A DNA stretch of 64,000 bases from Wenzhouxiangella sp042310355 (GTDB lineage: Bacteria; Pseudomonadota; Gammaproteobacteria; Xanthomonadales; Wenzhouxiangellaceae), in NCBI RefSeq assembly GCF_042310355.1, contig NZ_JBHJMR010000014.1, forward strand, positions 1 through 64,000, written 5' to 3'. Of the stretch, positions 54,293-63,551 are shown one piece after another. Made by a program: the position numbers and the translations under genes. Each line of letters opens with the position of its first letter. Within the stretch, counting starts at the first letter, position 1. Below the pieces are notes generated by a model. It had not been told where the DNA came from. It searched no databases and saw nothing but the letters and a program-made list of their open reading frames with translations.

Positions 54293-54352
54293 AGGATTCA
54301 CGGATCAGCCGTCCACGCGATCACGCACTGGAGCGTGTCGCCACCGGCATCG

Positions 54353-56320
54353 TCAATCGAACTGATCCCGAATCCCGGGCAGCCAGGGCTTGACGGAGTC
54401 CTCCGCCCGGCGCGTGGCGTTGAGCGCGGTGAACTCGATTTGCTCGACCGGCGAGGTGCCCATCTGCCGCAGCTCGTGCAGGTCGTAGGTGACGGCTTCG
54501 AGCTGCGCGATGTAGGCGGTCTCGACGCGGTTGTAGTACTGCAGCTCGCGCTCGCCGGCCGGCAGCGCGCGGGCCACCACGACATAGCGGGCCCCGGCCT
54601 CCCGGGCCGGGTCGGCGAGGCCGGCGAGATCGAGTTCTTCGCCCTGGATGTAGTCGCGGTAGCCGCGCACGAAGCTGCGCTGAACGAGCGGATGCGAGCC
54701 GCCGCGCAGGGCGGCCTCGATCTCGCGCACCATGGGATCGGCGATCACCGGATCGCCCAGGCCAATGACCACCACGCCGCGCGGCGGCGGCGCGGCCCGT
54801 TCAGGCGGCTGGGAGCTCGTCGCGGGCGCGGCCGTGGCGACCGTCTCGCTGTCGGCCATCGCCACCTGGCGATCGTCCTCGACTTCCTCTTGCGCCGGTT
54901 CGGGCTCGCCGGCGACCTCCGGCGTGACGGGCGAAGGTTCCGGGTCGTCGTCGGCAGCAGCCAGGTCGTCGGCATCCGGCGCGGAAGGCGCGGCCGCGTC
55001 GCTGCCCTCGGCTGCATTCGATTCATCGTCCGTCTCCCGGGTGTCAGCACTGCCGGAACCGTCGTCCGACCCGTCTGTCAGGGCCTGTCCAGCGCGCAAC
55101 GAAGCCGCAGCATCGGCCGGCGCGCCCTCGCCCTCCCGGGAAGCCCCGGCCGCCCGGGATTCACCCGAATCCGCTTCGACTTCGACCTCGGCCTCTTCTC
55201 CGCCGGGCAGCCAGGCCGTCACGCGATTCCAGGTGGACGGATCCAGCCGGGCCAGCCCGAAGCCGGCCGCGCTCAGCGCCAGCACGAGCACCAAAAGTAA
55301 CGCGACCAGGCGGCCCCGCCGCTTGGGCGCCTTCGTCTGCACCGGCACGGGATGGCGCCCCTCGGTCTGGGTCTGGACGACAGCCGTGGCCTCAGCCGCG
55401 CGGTCGATCGTCGCGGTCTTTGCGGACATTCGCCCGGTCGCCAGCGCTGCGGTGACCTCTCGCTCGGCCGTCGACGGCCCGGTGTCGCCGCGCTGGACCG
55501 GTCCGGTGCGGCCGGTCTTGAGCGGCGCCATCTCGGCCAGCATGGCCGACCAGTCCGAAAAACGATTCTCCGGCTGGATGGCCAGCAGCTTGCGCAGGAT
55601 ATCGATCACGCGTTCGTCGGCCTTGCCTTCGAGCGCAGACAGGTCCGGGAATTCACCCCCGGCAAGCTGTCGGAAGGTGTCCTTGAGGTCGCGCCCGGGC
55701 ATCAGGCGCTCGCCGGTCAGCATCTCGTACCACACCGCGCCGAGCGCGAACATGTCGCTTCGCGAGTCCACCGGCCCGCCGCTGAGCGCCTCGGGCGCCA
55801 GGTAGCCGGGCGTGCCCATGATGGTCTTGCTACCGGCGTCCGACTGCTCGGCGGCGACGCAGGCGATACCGAAATCGGTCAGCACCGCGCGGCCGCGCCG
55901 GTCAATCATGATGTTGCCCGGCTTGACGTCGCGGTGGACGATGCCCTCCTCGGCCGCGGCCGACAGCGCATTGGCCGCCTGTTCGGTCATTCGCCGGGCC
56001 ATTTCCGGCGAGCACTGCCCCTCGCGGTCGATGAAATCGGCCAGCGATTCGCCGTCGACGTACTCCATGACGAAATACGGCTTGCCGTCGTGCTCGTCGG
56101 CGACGTAGATCTGGGCGATATTGGGATGATTGAGCGCGGCGACGCTGCGCGCCTCACGCAGGAATCGGGCAACGACGATTTCGTCGGCGCTGAGCTCGTC
56201 GTTCAGGCACTTGATGGCAATGAAGCGCTCGAGCTTGGGATCGAGCGCCTTGTAGACCACGCCCATGCCGCCACGGCCGAGCTCGCTGATGATGTGATAG
56301 CGTCCGAGAACTTCGCCCAT
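54353..56320 (-). CDS. Membrane-anchored Ser/Thr protein kinase (Hanks type)
   Basis: The 655-residue product has an N-terminal kinase domain; counting from the open GTG at 56329, the Gly loop is at residues 18-23 (LGRGGMGVVYK), Lys40, the catalytic Asp134 in HRDVKPGN, Asp152 in DFGIA, then GTPGYLAPEAL. The start I use is ATG 56320, since GGAGG lies 8 bases before it and the GTG is part of that site; subtract 3 from those numbers. One membrane helix is at about 340-360. A long acidic Ala/Glu/Asp-rich linker follows, then a C-terminal periplasmic domain with GVVVIGLGDPVIADPMVREI whose role is unknown. It probably phosphorylates proteins in response to an envelope signal. Confidence 0.92.
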   Translation of the reverse strand: MGEVLGRYHIISELGRGGMGVVYKALDPKLERFIAIKCLNDELSADEIVVARFLREARSVAALNHPNIAQIYVADEHDGKPYFVMEYVDGESLADFIDREGQCSPEMARRMTEQAANALSAAAEEGIVHRDVKPGNIMIDRRGRAVLTDFGIACVAAEQSDAGSKTIMGTPGYLAPEALSGGPVDSRSDMFALGAVWYEMLTGERLMPGRDLKDTFRQLAGGEFPDLSALEGKADERVIDILRKLLAIQPENRFSDWSAMLAEMAPLKTGRTGPVQRGDTGPSTAEREVTAALATGRMSAKTATIDRAAEATAVVQTQTEGRHPVPVQTKAPKRRGRLVALLLVLVLALSAAGFGLARLDPSTWNRVTAWLPGGEEAEVEVEADSGESRAAGASREGEGAPADAAASLRAGQALTDGSDDGSGSADTRETDDESNAAEGSDAAAPSAPDADDLAAADDDPEPSPVTPEVAGEPEPAQEEVEDDRQVAMADSETVATAAPATSSQPPERAAPPPRGVVVIGLGDPVIADPMVREIEAALRGGSHPLVQRSFVRGYRDYIQGEELDLAGLADPAREAGARYVVVARALPAGERELQYYNRVETAYIAQLEAVTYDLHELRQMGTSPVEQIEFTALNATRRAEDSVKPWLPGIRDQFD

Positions 56321-56520
56321 ATCCGTCACCTCCCGGCTGGATGGGTCGCCGCGGCCGGCGCGATTGCCGCCCTTTCGGCCGAATATATCAAACCTAACGG
56401 TGAATCCGTCCTGAACCGGTCATCGGTCGACGCGCGCGCTGGCGCCGTTGACTCGGCTTGGCTAACATGGCATTTAAGGCCGAGTGAAGCGGACAGGGCG
56501 CCAGCGGCACGGCACCACAC

Positions 56521-57849
56521 TCATTCGAAACGATCCGAGAAAACCAGATCCAGGCTTTCTCTGAACAGGTAGACGGCGCCGCTGTTGATGCCCTCGTCAT
56601 CGACGAACGGCGCACCGACCACCAGGCGATTGCCGTCGAGCGCGCAGGCGGCTCCAAAGCGATCACCGGCCGATCCGTCCGCAACCTCGATCTGAGTGAT
56701 GCCGATCTCTTCCACTTCCGCCCAGCCGTGCTCGGGATGGGAGCGCAACACAGCCGCGGCGCCACGATTGCTGTCACCTTCGACCGGTTCTTCCGCACCT
56801 CCGGCCAGCACGGTTTCACCCGCACTATCGATAGCCACCGAGTTCGACGCACCCATCGCGTCGAGGCCCGCATACCTTCCGCGCTGGCCCCAACCGGCAA
56901 AGTCCGTTTCGTAGATCACCACGAGGCCCTCGCCCACATTGCCGCCGTTGGCTGCCCCGATGGCCGCCACGGATCCGTCACCGTCGATATCGAGGCTGCT
57001 CCCGAACAGCGCGCCGGCCTGTCCATCGGTGTCGATCAGCTTGGCGTCCTCGTTCCAGAACCCCGTATTCAGATCCCGGTGATAGACGTACGCCGCACCG
57101 CGCTCGTCGTCTTCCGCGACCGTGGCAAAGTGAGCACCGACCAGCGCGTAGCCGTTGATCTCCAGCGGGTCGTCACTGAGCGCGGTCGAGAACCCGAAGC
57201 GATCGCCGGCCGCGCCGTCGGAGGCCTGGATCATGGTGATCAGTTCATACTGATCCTCCTCCAACCCGAACAGGAAGGCCGCACCGCGTTCGGCGTCGCC
57301 GGAGACCGTGCGGCCGGGCGCACCCACCAGCAGCACATCGTAGGACTGCGCCGAGGCACTCACGCTGGTTCCGAAGCGGTCGCCGGGCGCGCCGTTCACG
57401 GTCAGCTTCTGAACCTCCGTCCAGGCGCCACGACCGTCGGAGCGGATGTCACGAGCGAAGACGTAGGCCGCTCCCTGTTCCGCCGTGCCGTCGTCATCCG
57501 CCTCCATCGCTCCGACGATGGCCAGGTCGCCGCCGGCACCGAGCGCGACGCTGGTCCCGAAACGGTCGCCGTCGTGACCGTCCGAGGGCGTCAGCCTGGC
57601 CTCTTCCAGCCACTGGCCAGTGCCCTCCTCGTAAAAGTAGACATAGGCAGCCTCGGCACCCTGGGCACCGACCAGGGCGGTCGATCCGACCTTGTCCATG
57701 GCCGTCCCGAACAGGTGCAAGTCCTCGGCATCGGACGCCAACAGCCGGGCAGTCTGTTCAAAAGCCGGGCCCCCTTGCGGGGCAATCTCCGTTTCTGCCG
57801 CAAGCGCCAGCGGCATCAACACCATGGTGATCAGGGGCAATTTGTTCAT
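56521..57849 (-). CDS. Secreted FG-GAP repeat protein
   Basis: The 442-residue protein has a signal peptide (about 1-18) and at least six FG-GAP-like beta-propeller blades of the form GDRFGTSVALG..GDLAIVGA and RGAAYVF, as in integrin alpha chains and some bacterial surface proteins. Such propellers bind ligands or calcium. The extreme C-terminus, DLVFSDRFE, resembles short tails of secreted proteins in related bacteria (by recollection, not tested). It follows no operon partner, but it shares direction with the kinase. Confidence 0.86.
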   Translation of the reverse strand: MNKLPLITMVLMPLALAAETEIAPQGGPAFEQTARLLASDAEDLHLFGTAMDKVGSTALVGAQGAEAAYVYFYEEGTGQWLEEARLTPSDGHDGDRFGTSVALGAGGDLAIVGAMEADDDGTAEQGAAYVFARDIRSDGRGAWTEVQKLTVNGAPGDRFGTSVSASAQSYDVLLVGAPGRTVSGDAERGAAFLFGLEEDQYELITMIQASDGAAGDRFGFSTALSDDPLEINGYALVGAHFATVAEDDERGAAYVYHRDLNTGFWNEDAKLIDTDGQAGALFGSSLDIDGDGSVAAIGAANGGNVGEGLVVIYETDFAGWGQRGRYAGLDAMGASNSVAIDSAGETVLAGGAEEPVEGDSNRGAAAVLRSHPEHGWAEVEEIGITQIEVADGSAGDRFGAACALDGNRLVVGAPFVDDEGINSGAVYLFRESLDLVFSDRFE

Positions 57850-57981
57850 GATTCCTCCGTTTCCGTCAAGAATGAACGCCGGTCCGGGAGGCGGATCGGC
57901 GAGCTTGCCGGGTGAAACGGGAGGGTCGCTGCTTGCCCGCCAACGATCGACGGGGCCGAGGGCGCAGCGGCTCGGCCGGGG

Positions 57982-59583
57982 TCAGTCGACGTCGACGTAG
58001 ACGCTGACCTCGCGCGTCGCGCGGAAGGTGATTTCGGGGTGGCGTTCCTCGGCCAGCTGCAGGTTGACCCGGGTGGGCGCGAGGTAGACGAGCTGGCCGC
58101 CGCCGTCCTCAGCCAGATGGCGTTCGTTCTTGTCCCGGAACTTGTCGAGCGCGCGCTCGTCCTCGCAGCTGACCCAGCGGCAGGTGGCGACGTTGACCGG
58201 CTCGAACACGGCTTCGACGTTGTACTCGGCCTTCAGGCGGTAGGCGACGACATCGAACTGCAGTACGCCGACCGCACCGAGCACCAGGTCATTGCCGAAC
58301 AGCGGCTTGAAGAACTGCGTGGCACCCTCTTCCGACAGCTGCGCCAGGCCCTTGGTCAAGGCCTTGAGCTTGAGCGGGTCCTTGAGCTGCACGCGACGGA
58401 ACAGCTCGGGCGCGAAGCTCGGGATGCCGGCAAACTGCAGCTTCTCGCCCTCGGTGAAGGTATCGCCGATGCCGATAGTGCCGTGGTTGTGCAGGCCGAC
58501 GATGTCGCCGGGATAGGCGTACTCGGCCGCGGCGCGCTCGTCGGCCATGAAGGTCAGCGCGCCGTGCGTGCGCTGCTCCTTGCCGAGGCGTACGTGGTGC
58601 AGCTTCATGCCCTTCTCGAAGCGACCCGAGCACACGCGCATGAAGGCCATGCGGTCGCGGTGGGCGGGATCCATGTTGGCCTGCACCTTGAACACGAAGC
58701 CGGTGCACTTGTCTTCCGAAGGCTCGACCGAACGGCCGAGGGTGGCGCGCGGCTGCGGCCGCGGCGCCCGCTCGACGAACTCGTCGAGCAGGGGAATGAC
58801 ACCGAAGTTGTTGAGCGCCGAACCGAAGAACACCGGCGTCTGCTCGCCGGCGAGGTAGCGGTCCAGGTCGAAGTCGTGGCTCGCACCCTTGACCAGCTCG
58901 ATCTCGTCGCGCAGCTCGTCGGCCATGTCGCCCAGGGCCTCGTCGGCCTCGGAAGAATGCAGGCCGGCGATGATCTTCGGCTCCTGGCGCATGTAGTTCT
59001 TGCCCGACTCGTAGAGATGGATCTCGTCGCGAATCAGGTGGTAGATACCCTTGAGCCGCCGCCCCATGCCGATCGGCCAGGTCACCGGCGCGCACTCGAT
59101 GCCCAGCACTTCCTCGACTTCGTCGAGCAGCTCGATCGGCTCGCGGCCCTCGCGGTCGAGCTTGTTGATGAAGGTAAAGATCGGGGTGTCGCGCATGCGG
59201 CACACGTCCATCAGCTTGATCGTGCGCTCCTCGACACCCTTGGCGCAGTCGATGACCATCAGCGCCGAGTCCACGGCCGTGAGCACGCGATAGGTGTCCT
59301 CGGAGAAGTCGGCGTGGCCCGGCGTGTCGAGCAGGTTGACGATGCTGTCGTGGTACGGGAACTGCATCACCGAGGAAGTGATCGAGATGCCGCGTTCCTT
59401 TTCCATCTCCATCCAGTCGGAGGTGGCGTGGCGATCGGCCTTGCGCGACTTCACCGACCCGGCAAGCTGGATCGCCCCGCCGAAGAGCAGGAACTTCTCG
59501 GTCAGGGTCGTCTTGCCGGCATCGGGGTGCGAGATGATCGCGAAGGTGCGCCGGCGCTCGATTTCGTCGGTCAGTCGGGTCAT
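57982..59583 (-). CDS. prfC: Peptide chain release factor 3
   Basis: RF3 is a GTPase that recycles RF1 and RF2 after termination. I start at ATG 59583 (533 residues; E. coli 529). GTPase motifs are ISHPDAGKTTLTEKFL near residue 18, the RGISITSSVMQF switch, LLDTPGHADFSEDTYR near 90, and FINKLDREGREPIELL near 140. The C-terminal RF3 domain has FFKPLFGNDLVLGAVGVLQF. Nothing else appears in its transcript; it is divergent from the LRR operon. Confidence 0.97.
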   Translation of the reverse strand: MTRLTDEIERRRTFAIISHPDAGKTTLTEKFLLFGGAIQLAGSVKSRKADRHATSDWMEMEKERGISITSSVMQFPYHDSIVNLLDTPGHADFSEDTYRVLTAVDSALMVIDCAKGVEERTIKLMDVCRMRDTPIFTFINKLDREGREPIELLDEVEEVLGIECAPVTWPIGMGRRLKGIYHLIRDEIHLYESGKNYMRQEPKIIAGLHSSEADEALGDMADELRDEIELVKGASHDFDLDRYLAGEQTPVFFGSALNNFGVIPLLDEFVERAPRPQPRATLGRSVEPSEDKCTGFVFKVQANMDPAHRDRMAFMRVCSGRFEKGMKLHHVRLGKEQRTHGALTFMADERAAAEYAYPGDIVGLHNHGTIGIGDTFTEGEKLQFAGIPSFAPELFRRVQLKDPLKLKALTKGLAQLSEEGATQFFKPLFGNDLVLGAVGVLQFDVVAYRLKAEYNVEAVFEPVNVATCRWVSCEDERALDKFRDKNERHLAEDGGGQLVYLAPTRVNLQLAEERHPEITFRATREVSVYVDVD

Positions 59584-59702
59584 GGCGATGCAATCAAGGG
59601 AAAACAGGCCATTATACCGGCGCAAGCCCCGAAAGCGCGTACTCGCTCGACAAGGACGCTTGCCGGAAGCCTGATTTTTATGCTCGAGGGGGGGTGGTAG
59701 CA

Positions 59703-59731
59703 TGCCAATGAAGGGCAAGTTGGCATTGGCA
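59703..59731 (+). promoter_or_regulatory. Perfect inverted repeat at the LRR operon translation start
   Basis: TGCCAATG (59703-59710) and CATTGGCA (59724-59731) form a perfect 8-bp inverted repeat with a 13-base spacer. It ends where the AAGGAG ribosome site (59731-59736) begins, 7 bases before ATG 59743. It may be an operator or an mRNA hairpin that occludes the ribosome site. Confidence 0.65.
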
Positions 59732-59742
59732 AGGAGTAGCCC

Positions 59743-61482
59743 ATGGGCGTCCGTCTTCACCTGGTTCGAACCGCACTGGCGGCAGGCGCGCTCGCGCTCA
59801 GTCCGACGCTTGCAGCACTGTCGCCGCCGCCACCACTGCCCGTCGACCTGCTCACGGATTTCTACGAGGCCATGAACGGCGACGATTGGCACCGCAACGA
59901 CGGCTGGCTGGACCCCGAGGTCGACGTCTGCGACTGGTACGGCATCAGCTGCATGACCGAGTCGCCCGCCACGGGTGGCTACGAGTGGATCGGGCGCATC
60001 AAGCTACCGGACAACAACCTGCAGGGGGAACTTGCCGCTGAACTGCAGGAACGCCTGTGGACCTACGGTCCCGCGTCCACCCCAAGCCGCGAACTCGATC
60101 TCAGCGGTAATGCCATCAGTGGGGAGTTCACTTATTTTCCCTGGGGCACCGAGGACGTGAACCTGAGCGGCAACCTGCTCAGCGGCAGCTTGCCCGAGCT
60201 GCCCGCGGAATTGCCCGAAATCGAACTCGAGCGACTCCGACTGTCCCGCAACGACTTTGACGGCGCCGTTCCGGCCAGCTGGGAGCGCCTGCGGCTTCGC
60301 CGGCTCGAACTCGCCGACAACCGGCTCGATGGCGGCGCCTTGCAGGCCTTCGCCGCCATGCACGGTTTCAGCCAGAGCTTTCTCTACCTCAACGGCAACC
60401 GGTTCAGCGCGGAGCTGGGCGAGGACATCACGGCCGCGGGAGGACTCGCCGAACGCGGGGACACGAACGTCGGCGCCGGGCTCGACCTGTGCTACAACGA
60501 TTTCATCGTCGATGCTCCGGAAGTGCGCGAATGGATCGCCGCGCGCCACGTCGGCTCGAGCGACTTCGAAACCTGCCTGGGCCGGCAACGAGTGGCTGTC
60601 GACGCCACCGTCAGCGGCAGCTGGTTCCACCCCGACCGCGCCGGCGAAGGCGTCTCGCTGATGCTGCTCGACAGCGGCGCGCCGCTGCTCTACAGCTTCG
60701 GCTTCGACACCGACGGCCGCCAGCAGTGGCTGTTCGAACTGGGTGCGATGGGCGACCAATGGCTCAGATGGGATCCGCTGCGCGAAACCCGGGGTCACTT
60801 CGGCGAGGGCGTCGCAACCAACGAAGACTACCGCTTCGTTCGCTCCACGGGCCGCTTCCGCGCCGACCGGGTCGGCGTCGACACGCTCAGCCTGCATCGG
60901 CACTATTACGACCTGCTCGCCTGCGGCGCCTGGGGACCACAAGAACAGCCCGGGCCGGGGCTATGTCCGCCGCCGCTGATCGACGACCGCCTCGACTACC
61001 AGCGCCTGTCGCGACTGGCCGGAACGACTTGCGACAACGGCAGCGGCTACCAGCAGTACTCCGGCGCCTGGTATAACCCGGAGCAATCCGGCGAAGGCTT
61101 CCTGATCGAGGTCATGCCCGACGATCGCGCCGTCGTCTACTGGTTTACCTACAAGCCCGGCGACTCCGGCGAGCAGGCCTGGATGACCGGCAGCGGCGAG
61201 ATGGCATACCTCCTTCCCGTAATGCCGATCTTGCCGTCGCCAAATCCCGACCTACTCGAGGTCACGCTTTATCAACCCCAGGGTGCGAGCTACGGCCCGG
61301 ACTTCGACCCGGCCGACGTCGACCTGGTCGAATGGGGCGAATTGTCGATCGACTTCGGCGAAGCGGGCACCGCCGAGCTTCACTTCGACAGCTACTTCGA
61401 CGAATACGGCTCGGGCGAGTTTCCAATCGAGCGCCTGGCCCGCCCGATGCTGGCCGAGTGCGAAACAGAGACAGTCCAATGA
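59743..61482 (+). CDS. Secreted leucine-rich-repeat protein, tandem operon copy 1
   Basis: The 579-residue protein has a signal peptide (about 1-25) and a plant-like LRR N-terminal cap (LLTDFYEAMNGDDWHRNDGW, then CDWYGISC). Then come about eight LRR units (LPDNNLQGELAAEL, LDLSGNAISGEF, LSGNLLSGSLPEL), and from about residue 285 a C-terminal module. That module contains two related segments, SGSWFHPDRAGEGVSLMLLD and SGAWYNPEQSGEGFLIEVMP, and ends ERLARPMLAECETE. It overlaps copy 2 by 4 bp. The function is unknown; a surface or extracellular binding role is inferred. Confidence 0.88.
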   Translation: MGVRLHLVRTALAAGALALSPTLAALSPPPPLPVDLLTDFYEAMNGDDWHRNDGWLDPEVDVCDWYGISCMTESPATGGYEWIGRIKLPDNNLQGELAAELQERLWTYGPASTPSRELDLSGNAISGEFTYFPWGTEDVNLSGNLLSGSLPELPAELPEIELERLRLSRNDFDGAVPASWERLRLRRLELADNRLDGGALQAFAAMHGFSQSFLYLNGNRFSAELGEDITAAGGLAERGDTNVGAGLDLCYNDFIVDAPEVREWIAARHVGSSDFETCLGRQRVAVDATVSGSWFHPDRAGEGVSLMLLDSGAPLLYSFGFDTDGRQQWLFELGAMGDQWLRWDPLRETRGHFGEGVATNEDYRFVRSTGRFRADRVGVDTLSLHRHYYDLLACGAWGPQEQPGPGLCPPPLIDDRLDYQRLSRLAGTTCDNGSGYQQYSGAWYNPEQSGEGFLIEVMPDDRAVVYWFTYKPGDSGEQAWMTGSGEMAYLLPVMPILPSPNPDLLEVTLYQPQGASYGPDFDPADVDLVEWGELSIDFGEAGTAELHFDSYFDEYGSGEFPIERLARPMLAECETETVQ

Positions 61483-63551
61483 CCAAAACCGCGACGCTGC
61501 TTTTGACTGCAGTACTCACGTCGGCTACAGCGAACGCACAAATCGCGCAGGACGAGCGCGAAGCGCTGATGCGGTTCTACTACGCCGCAGGCGGGGACAA
61601 CTGGGCCGAGGACGCGAACTGGCTGGGCCAACCCGGTACCGAGTGCAACTGGTTCGGCGTGCACTGCGCCGCTCCCGCCGGTCAGACGCCCTTCGTGATT
61701 CGCCTGGTGTTGCCGGACAACGACCTGGCCGGTGGCCTGCCCGACTCGCTGGCGGAGCTGGACCGTCTCGAAACTCTTGCCCTGGGCGGCAATCAACTCT
61801 CCGGAACGGTTCCAGCCGATCTGTGGGCACTGCCGTCACTCCAGACACTCGATCTGAATCACAATCTGTTGTCCGGCCAGACCCCTGCATCGATCCTGGC
61901 CTCGGGAGCGCAGCAAGGCACGCCCCTCACGTCGGTCGATCTGTCCGGTAATCAACTGACGGGCTTCGATTCAGGAGCCGTTCCCGAGCCGCCCCTGACG
62001 CCCGAGATCGAGCTGCGACTCGACGACAACCTCATTGACTACCTGCCGCCGCCGGCCTGGCGGGCCACGGGTACCATCCGTGTCCTGAGCATGTCGGGCA
62101 ATCGGATATCCGGCAGCGTGGACCTGTCCGACGCCTGGCCCGGCTTAGAGTGGCTTGACCTGTCGGACAACGCCATCTCGGCGGTGTTGGCAACGCAAGG
62201 CGATGGACCGACCGACCTGTCCAGGCTGGCTCTGGCGGGCAACGGGATTGATGACTGGCCCGAGCTACTGCCGACCCTCGACAGCCTCTCCGAACTGGAC
62301 CTGAGCGACAACGCGCTGGCCGGCGAACTGCCCGAATGGTTCGACCAGCTCGATCTGGACAGACTCGACCTCGACCACAATCGGTTGACCGGACCGATCG
62401 CAGACGTCTTTCAGGGCATGGACCTGGACGGCTATCCGATACCCAGTCCGCCGTTCGGGGAGTCGGGACTGCACCTCCACCTCGCCAACAATTCATTCTC
62501 CGGGCCGTTGCCCGACATCGACTTCGTCGGATTCAACAGGCCCCAGGAAGCCGGCAACTCCGAATTCGGGCTGGACTTGTGCTTCAACGATATCGACATG
62601 CCCGGCGATGCCGTGCTCGATGCCATCGCTCCGGTCCATCGCGGACAGGACCTGGCTGCCTGCCTCAAACGAAGCCAGGCGACGCTCGGCCCCGATATCA
62701 GCGGATCCTGGTATGCGCCATCGCGTTCGGGCGAAGGCACCACGATGATGATGCTCGACGACGGCAGATTGCTTCAGTACTGGTTCACGTTCGGGGCCGG
62801 CGAGGGCCTCGTCACTCCTCGACAGCGCTGGTTCGTCGGGTTGACGGAACCGGCTTCGACCTCGGCCGAGTTCCGGCCGCTGATCACGACTTCCGGGGGG
62901 CGATTCGGGATGGGTCTCGCCGACGGCGAATCCAACCCGAGCAGCACCTGGATACGCCAGAACCGAATCGACCAGGACACGCTTCACTTTCTCTACGACT
63001 ACCGTGGCGGAGGCATTTGCATCACCGGCGGCTGCAGCGTTATAGCGGACTCCGATCGCTTCGACCAGACCCGCCTGAGCCGGCTGGCCGGAACGACCTG
63101 TGATACGCAAAGCCCGTTCCAGCAGTACGCCGGCGCCTGGTACAACCCGGAGCGCCCGGGCGAAGGCTTCATCGTGGAAGTCCTGCCGGAGGATCGGCGC
63201 ATGGTGATCTACTGGTTCACGCACACGCCAGACGAGACCGGCCAGCAAGCCTGGATGACGGGCGACGGGCAGTTCCAGGACCCGAACCTGATCAGCGACC
63301 CGCCACCGCCGCACGAACAACAGGTCGACGTCTTGCTGGCTCAGCCGCAGGGTGCCTATTTCGGCGCCGAGTTCGAGTCCTCGGACGTCGAGGTCATCGA
63401 GTGGGGCGAACTCAATATCCAGTTCAACGACGAGAACACCGGCCACGTCTACTGGGACAGTACAGTCGACGGCTACGGATCGGGAGACTACCCGATCGAG
63501 CGTCTCGCCCGGCCGATGCTGGCCGAGTGCCCGCAAGGAGAAACGCAATGA
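61479..63551 (+). CDS. Secreted leucine-rich-repeat protein, tandem operon copy 2
   Basis: The 690-residue paralogue starts at ATG 61479 (overlapping copy 1 as ATGA) with a signal peptide ATLLLTAVLTSATANAQ. The LRR cap is REALMRFYYAAGGDNW and CNWFGVHC. More LRR units follow than in copy 1, e.g. LALGGNQLSGTVPADL, LDLNHNLLSGQTPAS, LDLSDNALAGELPEWF. The same C-terminal module is present, with SGSWYAPSRSGEGTTMMMLD near residue 410 and AGAWYNPERPGEGFIVEVLP near 552, ending ERLARPMLAECPQGE. It overlaps copy 3 by 4 bp. Confidence 0.9.
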   Translation: MTKTATLLLTAVLTSATANAQIAQDEREALMRFYYAAGGDNWAEDANWLGQPGTECNWFGVHCAAPAGQTPFVIRLVLPDNDLAGGLPDSLAELDRLETLALGGNQLSGTVPADLWALPSLQTLDLNHNLLSGQTPASILASGAQQGTPLTSVDLSGNQLTGFDSGAVPEPPLTPEIELRLDDNLIDYLPPPAWRATGTIRVLSMSGNRISGSVDLSDAWPGLEWLDLSDNAISAVLATQGDGPTDLSRLALAGNGIDDWPELLPTLDSLSELDLSDNALAGELPEWFDQLDLDRLDLDHNRLTGPIADVFQGMDLDGYPIPSPPFGESGLHLHLANNSFSGPLPDIDFVGFNRPQEAGNSEFGLDLCFNDIDMPGDAVLDAIAPVHRGQDLAACLKRSQATLGPDISGSWYAPSRSGEGTTMMMLDDGRLLQYWFTFGAGEGLVTPRQRWFVGLTEPASTSAEFRPLITTSGGRFGMGLADGESNPSSTWIRQNRIDQDTLHFLYDYRGGGICITGGCSVIADSDRFDQTRLSRLAGTTCDTQSPFQQYAGAWYNPERPGEGFIVEVLPEDRRMVIYWFTHTPDETGQQAWMTGDGQFQDPNLISDPPPPHEQQVDVLLAQPQGAYFGAEFESSDVEVIEWGELNIQFNDENTGHVYWDSTVDGYGSGDYPIERLARPMLAECPQGETQ

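Noticed and set aside
53465..54300. Short open frames in the repeat island as genes.
   Set aside because: They are translations of repeats present in both orientations, without ribosome sites or consistent reading frames.
56321..56329. GTG start of the Ser/Thr kinase.
   Set aside because: The GTG is part of the GGAGG ribosome site for the ATG nine bases further on.
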